Shown here one piece after another: positions 41,701-56,081 of a DNA stretch of 64,000 bases. The notes under the pieces are model-generated. The model searched no databases. It saw nothing but the letters and a program-made list of their open reading frames with translations, and was not told the DNA's origin. Made by a program: the position numbers and the translations under genes. Each line of letters opens with the position of its first letter. The stretch's first letter is position 1. The stretch is from positions 1,166,001 to 1,230,000 of the forward strand of contig BRXU01000006.1 in assembly GCA_030267565.1 (NCBI GenBank). The letters are read 5' to 3'. The DNA comes from Pleodorina starrii. Lineage: Eukaryota > Chlorophyta > Chlorophyceae > Chlamydomonadales > Volvocaceae.

Positions 41701-44531
41701 CTGCATGCGTGCTTGGATTCGAGTTCCAGGCATGCCTCGATCTATCGCGATAGATCCGCCGCGCCCAGCTATCAATACCGTATATCTAGCTAGCCCTCCT
41801 CGCTCGCTCGCTCGCATCCCGCCTCCTTCCTTCCACCCTTCCACCCTTCCATCATTCCAGATCCTTCCTTCCCGCCTTCCCGCCGCCCACACGCACGTTG
41901 CCCGCCCGCCCCCCCGGCCGCACCTTGGTCTCCCCCTCCTCTGCGTACAGGACGGGTGCGCCCCCTCCCGGCCCCTCCACAGAGTGAAAGTCGATGTTGT
42001 GACCGATGCCGTCGCGGTCCTTATTGGTGTACCGCACCTGCGTGCATGCGTGCACGCATGGATGTGTAGCAGTCTTAGTTGCTAAAGGCCACTCGAGTTG
42101 TTTGTGCAGGTGTAGCTTACTAAGGCTCTTATGGCCTATCTAGCTAGCGCCGCACTGTCGTACGGCTGCTACAGGATGGGAGATGAGAGGTGGAGACGGC
42201 GGTGCGTGACAGATGTGCAAGGACACATACACGCACAGCAGGAGGGGGGCGAGGAGGCAGGGTACATACTTTGACGAGACGAGACGAGACGAATCAAGCC
42301 AGTGAATGGAATGCAAGGAAAGGAGGCGGCGGGAGCGAGGATCGATGGTCGTTCGTTAGTTCCTTCGTTCGCTCCTTCGTTCTTCGTTCGTTTGCCGCCT
42401 CCATCCCTCCCTCCTGCTCGCCCTGCCTACCCCCTGCTCGCCCTGCCTACCCCCTGCTCGCCCTGCCTACCCCCTGCCGCTGGCCCCGCAGCCGCTGCCT
42501 CTGTCCACCCTCGCTACGCTCCCTCCCTCCCCGGGCGCGCGCGCTAGTTGCTGCTCGCCGTCCCGCCGCTTCCCCTCGCTCCCCTCGCCCGCCTCCGCAG
42601 CCGCTCACGCACGTCCTCCTTGTTACGTACGTACCTCGAGCACGTCCCCCACACGCGCGCGCATGATGGGGCCGGGTACCCTTCCGTCGAAAGTCCAAAA
42701 CGTGTACCTGGAGGGCACGCCAGCAGGTTAAGGTCAGAAAGTAAGGTCAGGTAGGGCCAGGTGGTGATTTGGTCCGGAAGGCAGGCGTTGATATCGTGTT
42801 AGTTCGGGGCTCGATCCCGGGAAATTCAGAAAGAAGCTACAAGTACGGCACCACCGCGAAAAGGGAGTTAGTACTGACCGCCCACCAACCCGCCAGATCA
42901 CCGGCCACCAACCCAGCAGCCCTCGAGCAGCATTCACAAGTCATTTACTCACTTGTGCAGCGGGCTGACGCTGAGCTCCTCCGTGGTGGTGGTGAGGTCC
43001 AGGATCAGGTGGGCGGGTTGGGTGCGGGAGATGGGCGGCGGCACGCGCGGGGCGTTGGCCTTGGGGCAGGGCAGGATGACCAGGCCTGCGTGCACACGCG
43101 GGAGAGGGCAGATAGAGGGGCACCCAAGCAGGGGATGGAGCGCCTAATCTAAACATGCCACCCACTCACTTACCACGCCATCCCTCCCACCACCACCCCC
43201 GCTTCCCCCCACACATACACGTACGGCATCCACTAGCTATGCCATGCCGTCGTACTGCTGGCGGTTGTATGTACAACTGCAACGAACCCACCTTGCGCGT
43301 CCCTGCCTTGATCGCCGCCCGGGTGGCTGTATGGGTTCAGGTCCCCTTGGCCCCACCCAGTCGGTGTCGTCCTGCTGCTGTCGAGCGGGCTGCGGGGCGT
43401 GACACGTTGTTGTGGGTGGTGGTTAAAGTGGTGGCTACAGTGGCTGTTACTGTGGTGGTTGTTACAGACGTCGTTACGCACGACGTTGCGCACGAAAGCC
43501 AGCATGTTGGTGCTTGAAGAGCGAGGCAGGCCATACATCACACGTTTCGATACCGGTATAAGACGTGTGTATGCACACGGAGGTAGACGGCGGTCTGCAC
43601 TTTGGCACGTTCCGTGCCCACAGGCTTGCTCTGTCCATCCACCCAGCTAGGTTCATTCGCACAACATACAGGGCCAACTAACGAACCGGCTCACCCCCCG
43701 CACCTCGCATCGGTGCTTCGTCCCTGAGCAGGAGCTCCGCCACTTTTGCGCAAGTAAGCATTCAATCCCCGCCACCTTCGTACCTAGGTTTCCTCTGGTC
43801 GTTTCCCTCCCTCCCCGTTGTTATACACATATATACACACACACAAAGCCCCGTATGTGTATGTAAGTGTGTCATCGACTCCCCTGTCCCCGCCCTTACC
43901 CTCCCACCACGTGCACATGCTCCGCCGCCGCGCCCCCCCCCCCGCCTGCCTCCCAAGCTCCCACCCACCCCTCAGACTCGCTTCGCGGCCCCGCCGAGTC
44001 GCCGCCGCCGCCTTCTTCTGCGGGGCCGCCCGCAGCGGCACCCTCCAGGGACTGTGGGCCGCTGATAGCCGCGGTGGCAACGGTGCCGCCGTCAGCCGCG
44101 GCGGCGGCGCTGGCGATGCCGCCAGCTGCCGCCGCCGCGGTCAGGATGCAGGCAACTGCACTGAATCCGCCACCCGTCACCGCCTCAAATCCACGGGGTC
44201 TACGTGGGAACGGAACGGAGCGCGACTCGCCGCCGCCGCCGCCGGGACGGGAGCACGAACTGAGCTGCCGATGAGGAAGGACGAGGTGCCGTGGTGGTGG
44301 TGGTGGTGCTGCTGCTGCTGCAGCGGTGGGCGGCGGTGCGGCGCCTGCTGTTGCTGCTGCTGCTGCGGAGCGCAGCAAGAAGATCGGGAGGTCTGAAGCC
44401 GCTGCTGCCGCAGCGGCGGCGGCGGCGTCAGTTGCTGCGGGGAGAGGCGACGCCGCCTGAAGCCGCCTCGCGGGCTGCTGCTGGAGCCACAGGCCACTAC
44501 TGCTGAAGCGGCGTGCGGCCGCGCGGAGCAT
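35756..44531 (-). CDS. nirK: Copper-containing nitrite reductase (NO-forming), probably mitochondrial
   Basis: Minus-strand exons: 44531-44042, 43085-42953, 42707-42635, 42037-41924, 41567-41482, 41161-41065, 39488-39411, 38982-38860, 37404-37338, 36658-36555, 35845-35756 (TAG); 484 aa, all phases agree. NirK reduces nitrite to nitric oxide with one electron. The N-terminus MLRAAARRFSSSGLWLQQQ is Arg/Ser-rich and acid-free, typical of mitochondrial import, and is followed by a long Ala-rich segment to about residue 163. Two cupredoxin domains follow. Type 1 copper: His245, Cys286, His294, Met299. Type 2 copper: His250, His285, His441. Catalytic acid/base residues: Asp248 (HNIDFH) and His390 (SAFHIIG). 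The short Cys-x7-His loop (HCAAAPLPTHIANGM) is of the AniA-like kind. The C-terminus ends CPGCKLHG. Only the exon 1 donor is a guess (phase-1 GT at 44041). Family assignment is secure. Confidence 0.93.
36688..36815. repeat. GTGTC/GTGTCGTGTC repeat in nirK intron 10
   Basis: Irregular GTGTC and GTGGT pentamers on the plus strand, in the part of nirK intron 9/10 flank just upstream (in transcript terms) of exon 10 (36658-36555); it lies inside intron 9, which spans 36659-37337. Confidence 0.8.
37030..37325. repeat. Octamer array (GGCAGCCA)n in nirK intron 9
   Basis: A short CACACAGC array (37030-37063) passes into about 32 copies of GGCAGCCA with a few GTCAGGCA variants. It ends about a dozen bases from the exon 9 donor (37337), so in the transcript it immediately follows exon 9. 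Confidence 0.93.
38252..38821. repeat. (CCCA)142 tetranucleotide tract in nirK intron 8
   Basis: 570 bp of uninterrupted CCCA on the plus strand, which is GGGT repeated about 142 times in the nirK transcript. It begins roughly 38 nt after the exon 8 donor (38859). Thr-His-Pro-Pro and Trp-Val-Gly-Gly ORFs over it are artefacts. Confidence 0.97.
39255..39400. repeat. GCCCACGT/GCCCACGG octamer array in nirK intron 7
   Basis: A tandem array of GCCCACGT and GCCCACGG units containing many CACGTG palindromes. It stops about ten bases from the end of exon 7 (39411). Confidence 0.88.
42413..42478. repeat. 20-bp tandem repeat, about 3.3 copies, in nirK intron 3
   Basis: Identical copies of a 20-bp unit containing CTGCTCGCCCTGCCTACCCC within the 597-nt intron 42038-42634. 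Confidence 0.9.
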
Positions 44532-46851
44532 GGTGTGGTGGCTGCTCGTTGCTTGGTAAGCAAGCTAGCTCAGAGCTCAGCCGATGAGGTGGAGGCGCGG
44601 CGGGGGGTCATGCGAAGATCGAGCGCGGTTAGTTAGGTTCCGCGCGGTTTAGGTAGGGGTTTACTCGGGCTCTCGTGCGCGTGTTGATGGTAAACTGAAA
44701 TACTGTAGATGGGGCGTGCGACGGGGACGGACTTCGGACAGCGAGGGACCCTCCGGGCTGCCGTGAGGTCACTTTAGGTGCCGCCGCAGTTTTTATTCAG
44801 TCGGGGACCCTCGCGTTCACTCGAAGACGATCCGTCGCTCGGATCGACAATGAAACACTGAGCGAGCTGAACCCAGCGAACGCTGTATTTCAGCGCGTGA
44901 GGTCGTCCTGTAACGGCTACGCTTCGACGTAAGCGACGAAAGCCGACACCGTCTTGGGGGTTGGGGCGCTGCGGAAGGAAGGTCGGCGCGCGTCGTAAGA
45001 CGAGGTAGGTGATTGGACTGATTGGGCTGATACGGGGTTGCAATGAACAGACCGCAGACTCGAGGGCAGCCAGGTAAATTGTAATCCTGAACATCGAGAG
45101 TTTGCGAGCGAGCGGGATTGATTCGTATACGCTTCGGCCTTCGCGCGAGGTGACCCCTGGGTGACTCGCTTTCGTACACGGGGCGGCCGTTAGGGTCCTT
45201 CGCAAACGGAATCATGCCAAGTCACCGCTCGCTCGTGTTGGTACGTACAGGGGAGTACCGTAACGCCTTTCGCGACCTAAATATAATTACAAATATGATT
45301 GCTGACGCGTCATAGGAAGACAAGTACGGACATACAACAGCGTTCGCAGGCCAGACTCCAAATGTTGACCGCGAGGCCGGGGGTTGTTGCCTGTTCCAAA
45401 CAGCTATCAACACCTGTCCATTTCCCGAACTTCCCGAAAAAACTTTGAGGGTATCGTATCGATGAGTACCAACCAACCGAGGAAGACGCACGCACACATA
45501 CCAGCGGCTGCCGACCCCGTTGGGCCGCCGGCATCCTCCGCCCGCCAGCATCCGCCCACCCGCCCATGCAACCCACCCCAACCCACCCCAACGCAACGCA
45601 ACGCAACGCACGAAGACACGTCTCCACACCGCGCACGCTGACGCTGACGGCCGAGTAAAACAAAGCGCGGGGTAAGCAGGCGTGCGTGTCAACACACGCG
45701 CATCGCGCCCTTCTAGCCCTACATATCCCCGCGGGGCCCCCCTCGCGCCATACGTGGAGCAGAGCAGCAGAGCAGAGCTTCAGAGTACACGCGCACGCAC
45801 GGGGTGTGTCCGCACGGGGGAGCGCAGCACCCCCCCCCCCCCGACGCTGGCACTGGCATTGGCACCGGCATTCGCGCAACACACGCGGCGCGCAACTTCG
45901 GTACGCACCCCCCCCCCCCGAGGTCGGGTGCACGTGGTGACACGACACACAAGCCGTGCCCCTCCTCCGGCTCGCTTGCGACCCAAAATGCTCCCGCGCC
46001 CCTAAGCGCGGGGTTCCGGCCGCGAGTAAGAAGCACGCCGCCACAGTCTCCCCCCCCCTCAAACACACACACACACACACCAACAACCGGATGTTACATA
46101 GTGCTGCCATACTGGCCTATAAAACATGCATACATACAGTTTAAGACGAACCACCGCTTAGGCAGAAAGAAGGTACCACACCGATCACTGCACCGGGTAC
46201 GGTCAAAGGGTGCCACGTGGCAATACCTACGTGACCCCCATACACATCCCGTGGGCCCCCCCAAGGCTCATCTGGGGTACGGCAGTCGTTCAGGCACGGG
46301 GTTGCGCACCCCCCACCACCACCACCAACATGTAACACACACACATACACACACATATATCCCCTAGGAGCTTGGCACTACGAAATCTGCCAACGGGTGA
46401 TGGCCGACCACTACCGCTCTGAACCCACACACACACCCAAGCAGGCCGTTCCTGCCCTGCCCGCCCGCCTGCCGCCCGCCACCGGGCCCCATCGGGCCAC
46501 CGAAAACGCGCGCGCCTCCACGGAGGCAAACACCCGCCGTGAGTGGGACCGCCCCCAGTCGGCGCGCAACGCCCCCCCCACCCCCCCCACCACCACCACC
46601 GCCTCTCACCCCACACATAGCATCGACGTCCAAAACCCTACCCTAGAGCTCCTGCAGCTGTCAAGTTTAAATAACGCCTTCCCGCCCCGTCCGGCCACCC
46701 CCGCCCCTCGCCGCGAAGGGCTACAGCCGACGACGACGACGACGACAAAGATGACGACGCGCGACCGACCGACCGACCACCTACACCGACGCGCCGACCG
46801 CCACCGCCACCGTGCCACTGCCACCGCCACCGTGCCACTGCCACCGACCAC
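44532..46851. other. Intergenic: nirK promoter side and pfkB 3' flank
   Basis: 2.3 kb between the nirK ATG and the pfkB stop; both genes are on the minus strand. The nirK-proximal half (44532-45300) is less repetitive and contains several GTAC cores, including GTACGTAC at 45240. The distal half contains long C runs and CA repeats and probably includes the pfkB 3' UTR. Open frames on both strands lack motifs and are not called. Confidence 0.45.
46094..46098 (-). terminator. Candidate TGTAA polyadenylation signal for the pfkB kinase gene
   Basis: TTACA on the plus strand reads TGTAA on the minus strand, about 750 bases after the stop codon at 46852. TGTAA is the usual algal (Chlamydomonas-type) poly(A) signal. 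The distance is long but not unusual; no closer copy was noticed. Confidence 0.35.
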
Positions 46852-51169
<4,318 letters not shown>

Positions 51170-51376
51170 GGCTCCGAAATTTAAGTACGACAGGGTTCTG
51201 GCTTCGGTTTCGTGTGCCTGAGACAATGTGGGTGAACTGGGCTGGCAGGGCGCGATGAGCGCGCGCCGAGATTACTGACCCGCGCGACGGATCCAAACTA
51301 CCGTGCACGACTTTGATCAATTCAATTCTATCTATCGCAAACTGATTATTTCTTCATTTTCCTATTAAATACAATT
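51170..51376. promoter_or_regulatory. Short divergent promoter between the pfkB kinase and the membrane-protein gene
   Basis: About 200 bases (about 425 if pfkB starts at 50950) separate two divergent start codons. The strip 51290-51375 is strongly AT-rich compared with the flanking exons. The closeness suggests a shared, bidirectional promoter. Confidence 0.5.
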
Positions 51377-54300
51377 ATGGATCGTGCAATGCGCTCGTCG
51401 TCTTTGTGTTGCAGTTGCAGCGGTCGCGCCGGGCCTGAAGCCATGCCGGTGCACAACCGCTGGCCCCAACGGCGCAACCCACCGCACGTGGCCCATCAGC
51501 AGCGCATCAGCCCTACTTCCAGCCACGGCGCCGGGAGGCGCGACCGTGGGCGCGTCAGCGCCCAACCGTCTCGGAATCGAGGCGGCGGGGCGCCCGACGA
51601 GCAGGATCCGCTGTCTCCCTCCGAGGGACGCATCATCGCGTCGCTCGTTACGTCGGGGCTGTCGGGCACGCTGGCGGTGCTGGGGGCGGGGCTGGCGCGG
51701 ATAGACCTCTTCGGCCAGTTCCGATGGTGAGAAAGGTGGCGGACCCCAGAGGTCCATCCCATTCCCATGCCGGCTCCCTCAAACCCTAAAACCTAACAAC
51801 CCCCAGTCCCGCCGGTTCCCCCCCGATCTCCGCATTTCATCTCTTTTCTATCTATCCGTTCCCCGCCGATTTTGTCACTAATATCCGCCCACCCGCCTGT
51901 TTCGTCTTCATCTCCCCCCGTCACCACCAGGCTCTCCACCGATGACCTGCTGCTGGGCTTGAGTTGCTGCTCCGCCCTGTTGGTTCTGGAGGCGCTCCTG
52001 CTGGCGCCCCCCTACGCGACCTTGCTGGCGGGCGCGGGCCGCCCGGGCGCCAAGCCGGGGGCGGTGGGGCTGCGACTGCGGACGGAGGGCGTGGGGCGGA
52101 TGCTGTCGGCGGATTCGGTGGCGGCGACGCTGGTGCTGCAGCAGGCGTGCCTGGTGGCGGCGCAGGTGGTGGCGGGGTGGCTGGGCGGCTGGGGCAGTGG
52201 GGCAGGGGTTGTGGGGTTGGGGGGTGTTGCTGGAGTGAAGTGCGAGCGAGATTAGTACTGGTGTGAACATCAGCAAAACCGGTCCCAGCCCCCTGGGCAG
52301 CCTTCCCTGGAGTCTAGATGCTGAAGCATCTGGAGACCCTAAGTACTGAAGTCGAGGGAAAGGGAGGTTTGCAAAGCGGTGCTCACCAAAGCGGAGGCAG
52401 GGGCCGACAGCCGGTGTGGCATCTGGAAGGGCGGCGGAGCCAGCCAGATGGGCTCCGGAGCGGCGCGCGGGGGCTTGCTGGGGGGGATGCGCCGGAGGGA
52501 GCGCGGCGGGGAGGGACAACGGCCCTCTGTCCGAGCCCCGGGGCCTGTCGCTAGCGGCCCTTTCTCCAGCCGGCCACCCGCCCGGCTCCCGCGCTGCCCT
52601 GTCTTATCCTGCGGTGCCCTTCCCTCCTCTGCGTCACTCCACTCCACTCCACTTCACTTCACTTGCCACTCCGCGCCCCACTCCGCTGCCCCACCCCCAC
52701 CCCCCTTTCCTCTCCGCAGGTGGTCCGCCGTCGCGGCCTGACCCAGACCTCCCCCCCCCTGGAGGCCGCCCTGGTGCTCCTCCGCGAGGCCTCCAAGGAG
52801 CTCCTGCAGCGGGGCCTGCTTCTCACCTTCGCAGCCGCCTGGCTGACGGACCGCGCCTTCGAAGCCGGCGCAGACGACACACTGCTCCTGCCGCTGCCGC
52901 CGCTGCTCCTCTCCCTCCTCAACGATGCCGGCGGCGCCGAGGGCGCCGCCGCCGCCGCTGCCGCGGCGGCGGCGGCGGCGGCTCCGCCGCCGCCGGGCTT
53001 CCTGGAGTTGTACGTCACCGACGCTGGCCGCTACGCGGCGGCGGCGCTGCTGACGGGCTCTGTGATGCCGCTGGTGGTTAATGAGGCGGAGGCGTTGCGG
53101 CTGGGGGTGGCGAGCAACCTAGCGCTGGTGGAGGTGGAGCAGCGGGCGGAGGCGGAGGCGGAGGAGCAGCGGAGGAGGCGGCGGGCGCGGGAGGGGCTGG
53201 CGGGGCGGGGGTTGGAGGCGGGGGAGGTGGGGCTGGCGGGTGTGAAGGCGGTACCGCGGGTGGGTCCGGGGTCAGCGGCGACAGCGGCGGAGGCGGAGGT
53301 GGGGGAGCCGTTTGATGAGAAGGTGGAGGAGGAGGAGACGGAGGGGATGCTGAGGGAATATCGACTGTTCGAGGCGTTGGGCAGGTGGGTGGGAAAGGGA
53401 GGGAGGGGAGGGACGGGAGGGAGGGGAGGGAGATGGGTGGGGGATTGGGGGGTCCATCGAGGGAGGAGGAGGGGCCAGGGAGGGGAGGGTGGGGGCGAGC
53501 GGGAGCGGGAGGGTGGGTGGGTGGGGATGGCGGGAGGCCCGCGGTATGGGGGCTCGGGGCCCCAAAACACACATTGAGGCCTCATCGTGTGTCTCACCCA
53601 CTCGAGGACCGCCGAGTGCAGCCTGCAGCCTGCAGCCGCGCCTCGATGTCCCGCCCGCCTTTGCATCACCCTCTGCCTCTGTGCCTCTGTGCCTCTGTGC
53701 CTCTGTGCCTCTGTGCCTCTTGTGTACCGATGTCCGTATCGGTCCCGCTGCTGATGATGTGGTGGCGGTGCGCTGCAGGTCCACGTCCACCGGCCCTCCC
53801 CGCCTAACGTACGGACTGACGCTGCTGCGCGGTCTGCTGAGGTTCGGGGCTCCAAACCTGGTACGTACGTAGGTGTGTGTGTGTGTGTGCACGTGCGTGC
53901 GTGCGTGCGTGCGCACACGTGTAGTAGTGCGCGTGTGAACGTGAATGCGCAGGCACGTGTGCTTGCATGTGCTTGCATGTGCGTGAGAGAGAGGGAGAGA
54001 GAGAGCGTAGTTGGGTATCTCGTTGCTGCCGTGGCCGCGGCCTGTAGCGCCTGTCATGTGGTACCGTATCTGTCGTTCGTTGTGGCCTTCCAAGCGATCA
54101 TCACGGCCGCGGTGGCCCATGGGCTGCGGTGTTGGATGGCCGCGGGCTGCGGTGTGAGATGGCCCATGGGCTGCGGTGGCCCAGATGGCCCCTTACGCTG
54201 CGCGGCATATGGCTGCGTGCGCACACGGACGGGACCGGGGGTTGCGGGTCTGCCTGGCCGCAGGGGAGGAGGGGTGGCCGGGCTTGGCTTGTTCGGCCAA

Positions 54301-55074
54301 GGTGCGGTGGCCATGGGGCGCACGCACCGCCACTCCAGATTGCACAGCAGACCCGCGCTTGCCGCCCCGATTGACCCGATGCCCTGGCCCCCTCCCCGCT
54401 TTGTTAGTCTGGTGAGGTGGTGCGAATGCTGAACTGACAATAGTAACGAACCAGCCGATCCGAGAGCGGCACTGGCCCCTGTCCCGCCTCGCTACGTCAC
54501 GCCCACCGTACCCGCCCTTCCCCTCTCCTCCCCTCATAGCGAGACCGAATCGGCCCCTGCTGCTTGCAAGTTTGTCTCGTTTTTCTTTTGCAGACAGGAA
54601 GGATTTTTTTCTGATTCGATACCGTTCACGGGCCCCGGCCTATACGTGGATAATCCCCTCCCCTCCCCCGTTCTCGCTGCGGCTTCGTCGTTGTCGCCCT
54701 CCCGGCCCGCCCTCAATCGGGGCAGTTGCAGGGTTACCGTAGTCGCAGACGTTTTTTCTTACACGCTGCCAACACCGAAGAAACTGAAACCGAGAAGATG
54801 ACCCGCCCTCCCCTGTCCCCTCCCGGTCCGGCCCGTCCCGCAGACGTTCGCACTGACGGGCAACCTGGCGGCCTCGCTGCTGGCATCCGCGGTGCCGCAG
54901 CTGATGCTACTGGCCTACGTGCTGCGGGGGCCCATGGTCTTGTTGGAGCGGCCAGCGGCCAAGCAGCAGCAGCAGACAGCCGCCGGGCCAGGAGGGCAGC
55001 AGGAGGGAGCGGAGGGAGCGGCGGCGAACAAGGAGTTGGGCGACTCGTCGTCATCCTCGCCGCCGGAGCCCTGA
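51377..55074 (+). CDS. Unrecognised polytopic membrane protein, probably organelle-targeted (520 aa)
   Basis: Exons: 51377-51726, 51931-52165, 52720-53384, 53779-53860, 54844-55074 (TGA); 1,563 nt, phases consistent. The first about 75 residues are Arg/Ser/His/Pro-rich and acid-poor, like a chloroplast transit peptide. Hydrophobic segments follow: IIASLVTSGLSGTLAVLGAG (about 85-108), a second over LLLGLSCCSALLVLEALLLA (about 121-145), an amphipathic to hydrophobic stretch around KELLQRGLLLTFAAAWL (about 220-240), and a C-terminal helix NLAASLLASAVPQLMLLAYV. A charged, Ala/Glu/Arg-rich loop lies in exon 3. The KELLQRGLLL segment loosely recalls the EExxxR motif of CPBP/CAAX proteases but lacks the paired glutamates, so no function is assigned. 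A TGTAA lies at 55697-55701. Divergent from the pfkB gene; convergent with the ribosomal gene downstream. Confidence 0.68.
53671..53720. repeat. TGCCTCTG octamer repeat in intron 3 of the membrane-protein gene
   Basis: About six tandem copies of TGCCTCTG in intron 53385-53778; the same intron begins with GGGAGG-rich sequence. Confidence 0.88.
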
Positions 55075-56081
55075 TGGGCGTGTCTGGGGTTTTGCTGGGG
55101 GGCGCCGAGGGGAGCAACTGCGCTGCCCCTGGCCGTTGCGGGTTTCCTTGCGTGCTGCGTTGTTGGCTGTGGGCCAAAGCTTCCCCCCCCCCTCCCTCGA
55201 TCCTCCTCACGCGGGACCGTCACGCGACATGACTTGCGTTGTGTGTTGCATGATCGCTGGGGACGGGAGTCGAACGTTGTGCAGGGGCGTGCCCGACAGG
55301 GAAGGGTGTATACACTTTCCTTGCGCCCCCAGAATCTTGGACATGACGACCCATGGGTCGATGGCGATGGCTGTCCTGCCCAGCGCAGTAGTAAACGCCC
55401 TCCAATTGGTGGTGGGGCTGCAGCGGAGGGCCTGGAAAAGACGGAACTCGATCGGATTGTGGCATGGCTGACATCGTGTCCTGTTAAGCCGTTTGTCATG
55501 TGGAAGGCGCAGGGCTGCGGTGTGCACCTACACTTTCGGTCTGCTACTTAAGTGGCTACTACCCCGTGGTCGCATGCCTTGTTATTCTTTCCACCTTCAC
55601 CGGTTTCGCCCGTATCGGTTGAGGGACTGGTTGGTGCTCCTTTGCTCTGATCGTTTCAGTTGTGTACGGCCAAGTGGACCCCCCCGCATAACCCACTGTA
55701 ACCACTGGTGGTATTGCTGGAAAATTTGAGCGCGGCATAATTTCCCTGCCGCTACCTCGTTCCAAAGCGCAGACGTTCCATCATTCCACAATCCATACTT
55801 ATGTCTTCCTATTTGTGCTGACGGACAGACTATAAGGATCATTCCAACGACACATATGAAGGCGCGGCATGTGCGAACACAAGTGGAAACCATGGCTTTC
55901 GGGCGGGCGGGGATTGCTTCTCGGCGTTACAGACCCTCGCGGCGTGTTCAGCGGCACGCCCCCCGTAGCACTGCAACAACCACCTCGCCGCCAACGACGG
56001 CAGAAGACCGAGCTTCTGTTGTCACCATCGAGGCGAAGCGGTCGCTCGTCCTCCTCATCCGGGCCCACAAGGCGCCACCGT
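55075..56081. other. Convergent intergenic region (3' UTRs)
   Basis: One kilobase between two converging stop codons. It contains TGTAA for the plus-strand gene (55697-55701) and TTACA for minus-strand RPS13 (55927-55931), so it is probably 3' UTR from both sides with little true spacer. Nothing else was seen. Confidence 0.5.
55927..55931 (-). terminator. Candidate TGTAA polyadenylation signal of RPS13
   Basis: TTACA on the plus strand, 151 bases past the RPS13 stop codon, is the expected TGTAA signal at a normal 3' UTR distance. Confidence 0.6.

Noticed and set aside
42765..42835. tRNA-like stretch with GGCTCGATCCC (B-box-like)
   Set aside because: A T-arm-like hairpin can be drawn, but no D arm, anticodon stem or acceptor stem pairs with it. 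At most a decayed tRNA-derived element.
55250..55300. Minus-strand GTTCGACTCCC, possible tRNA B box
   Set aside because: No T stem pairs around it and no cloverleaf can be folded.
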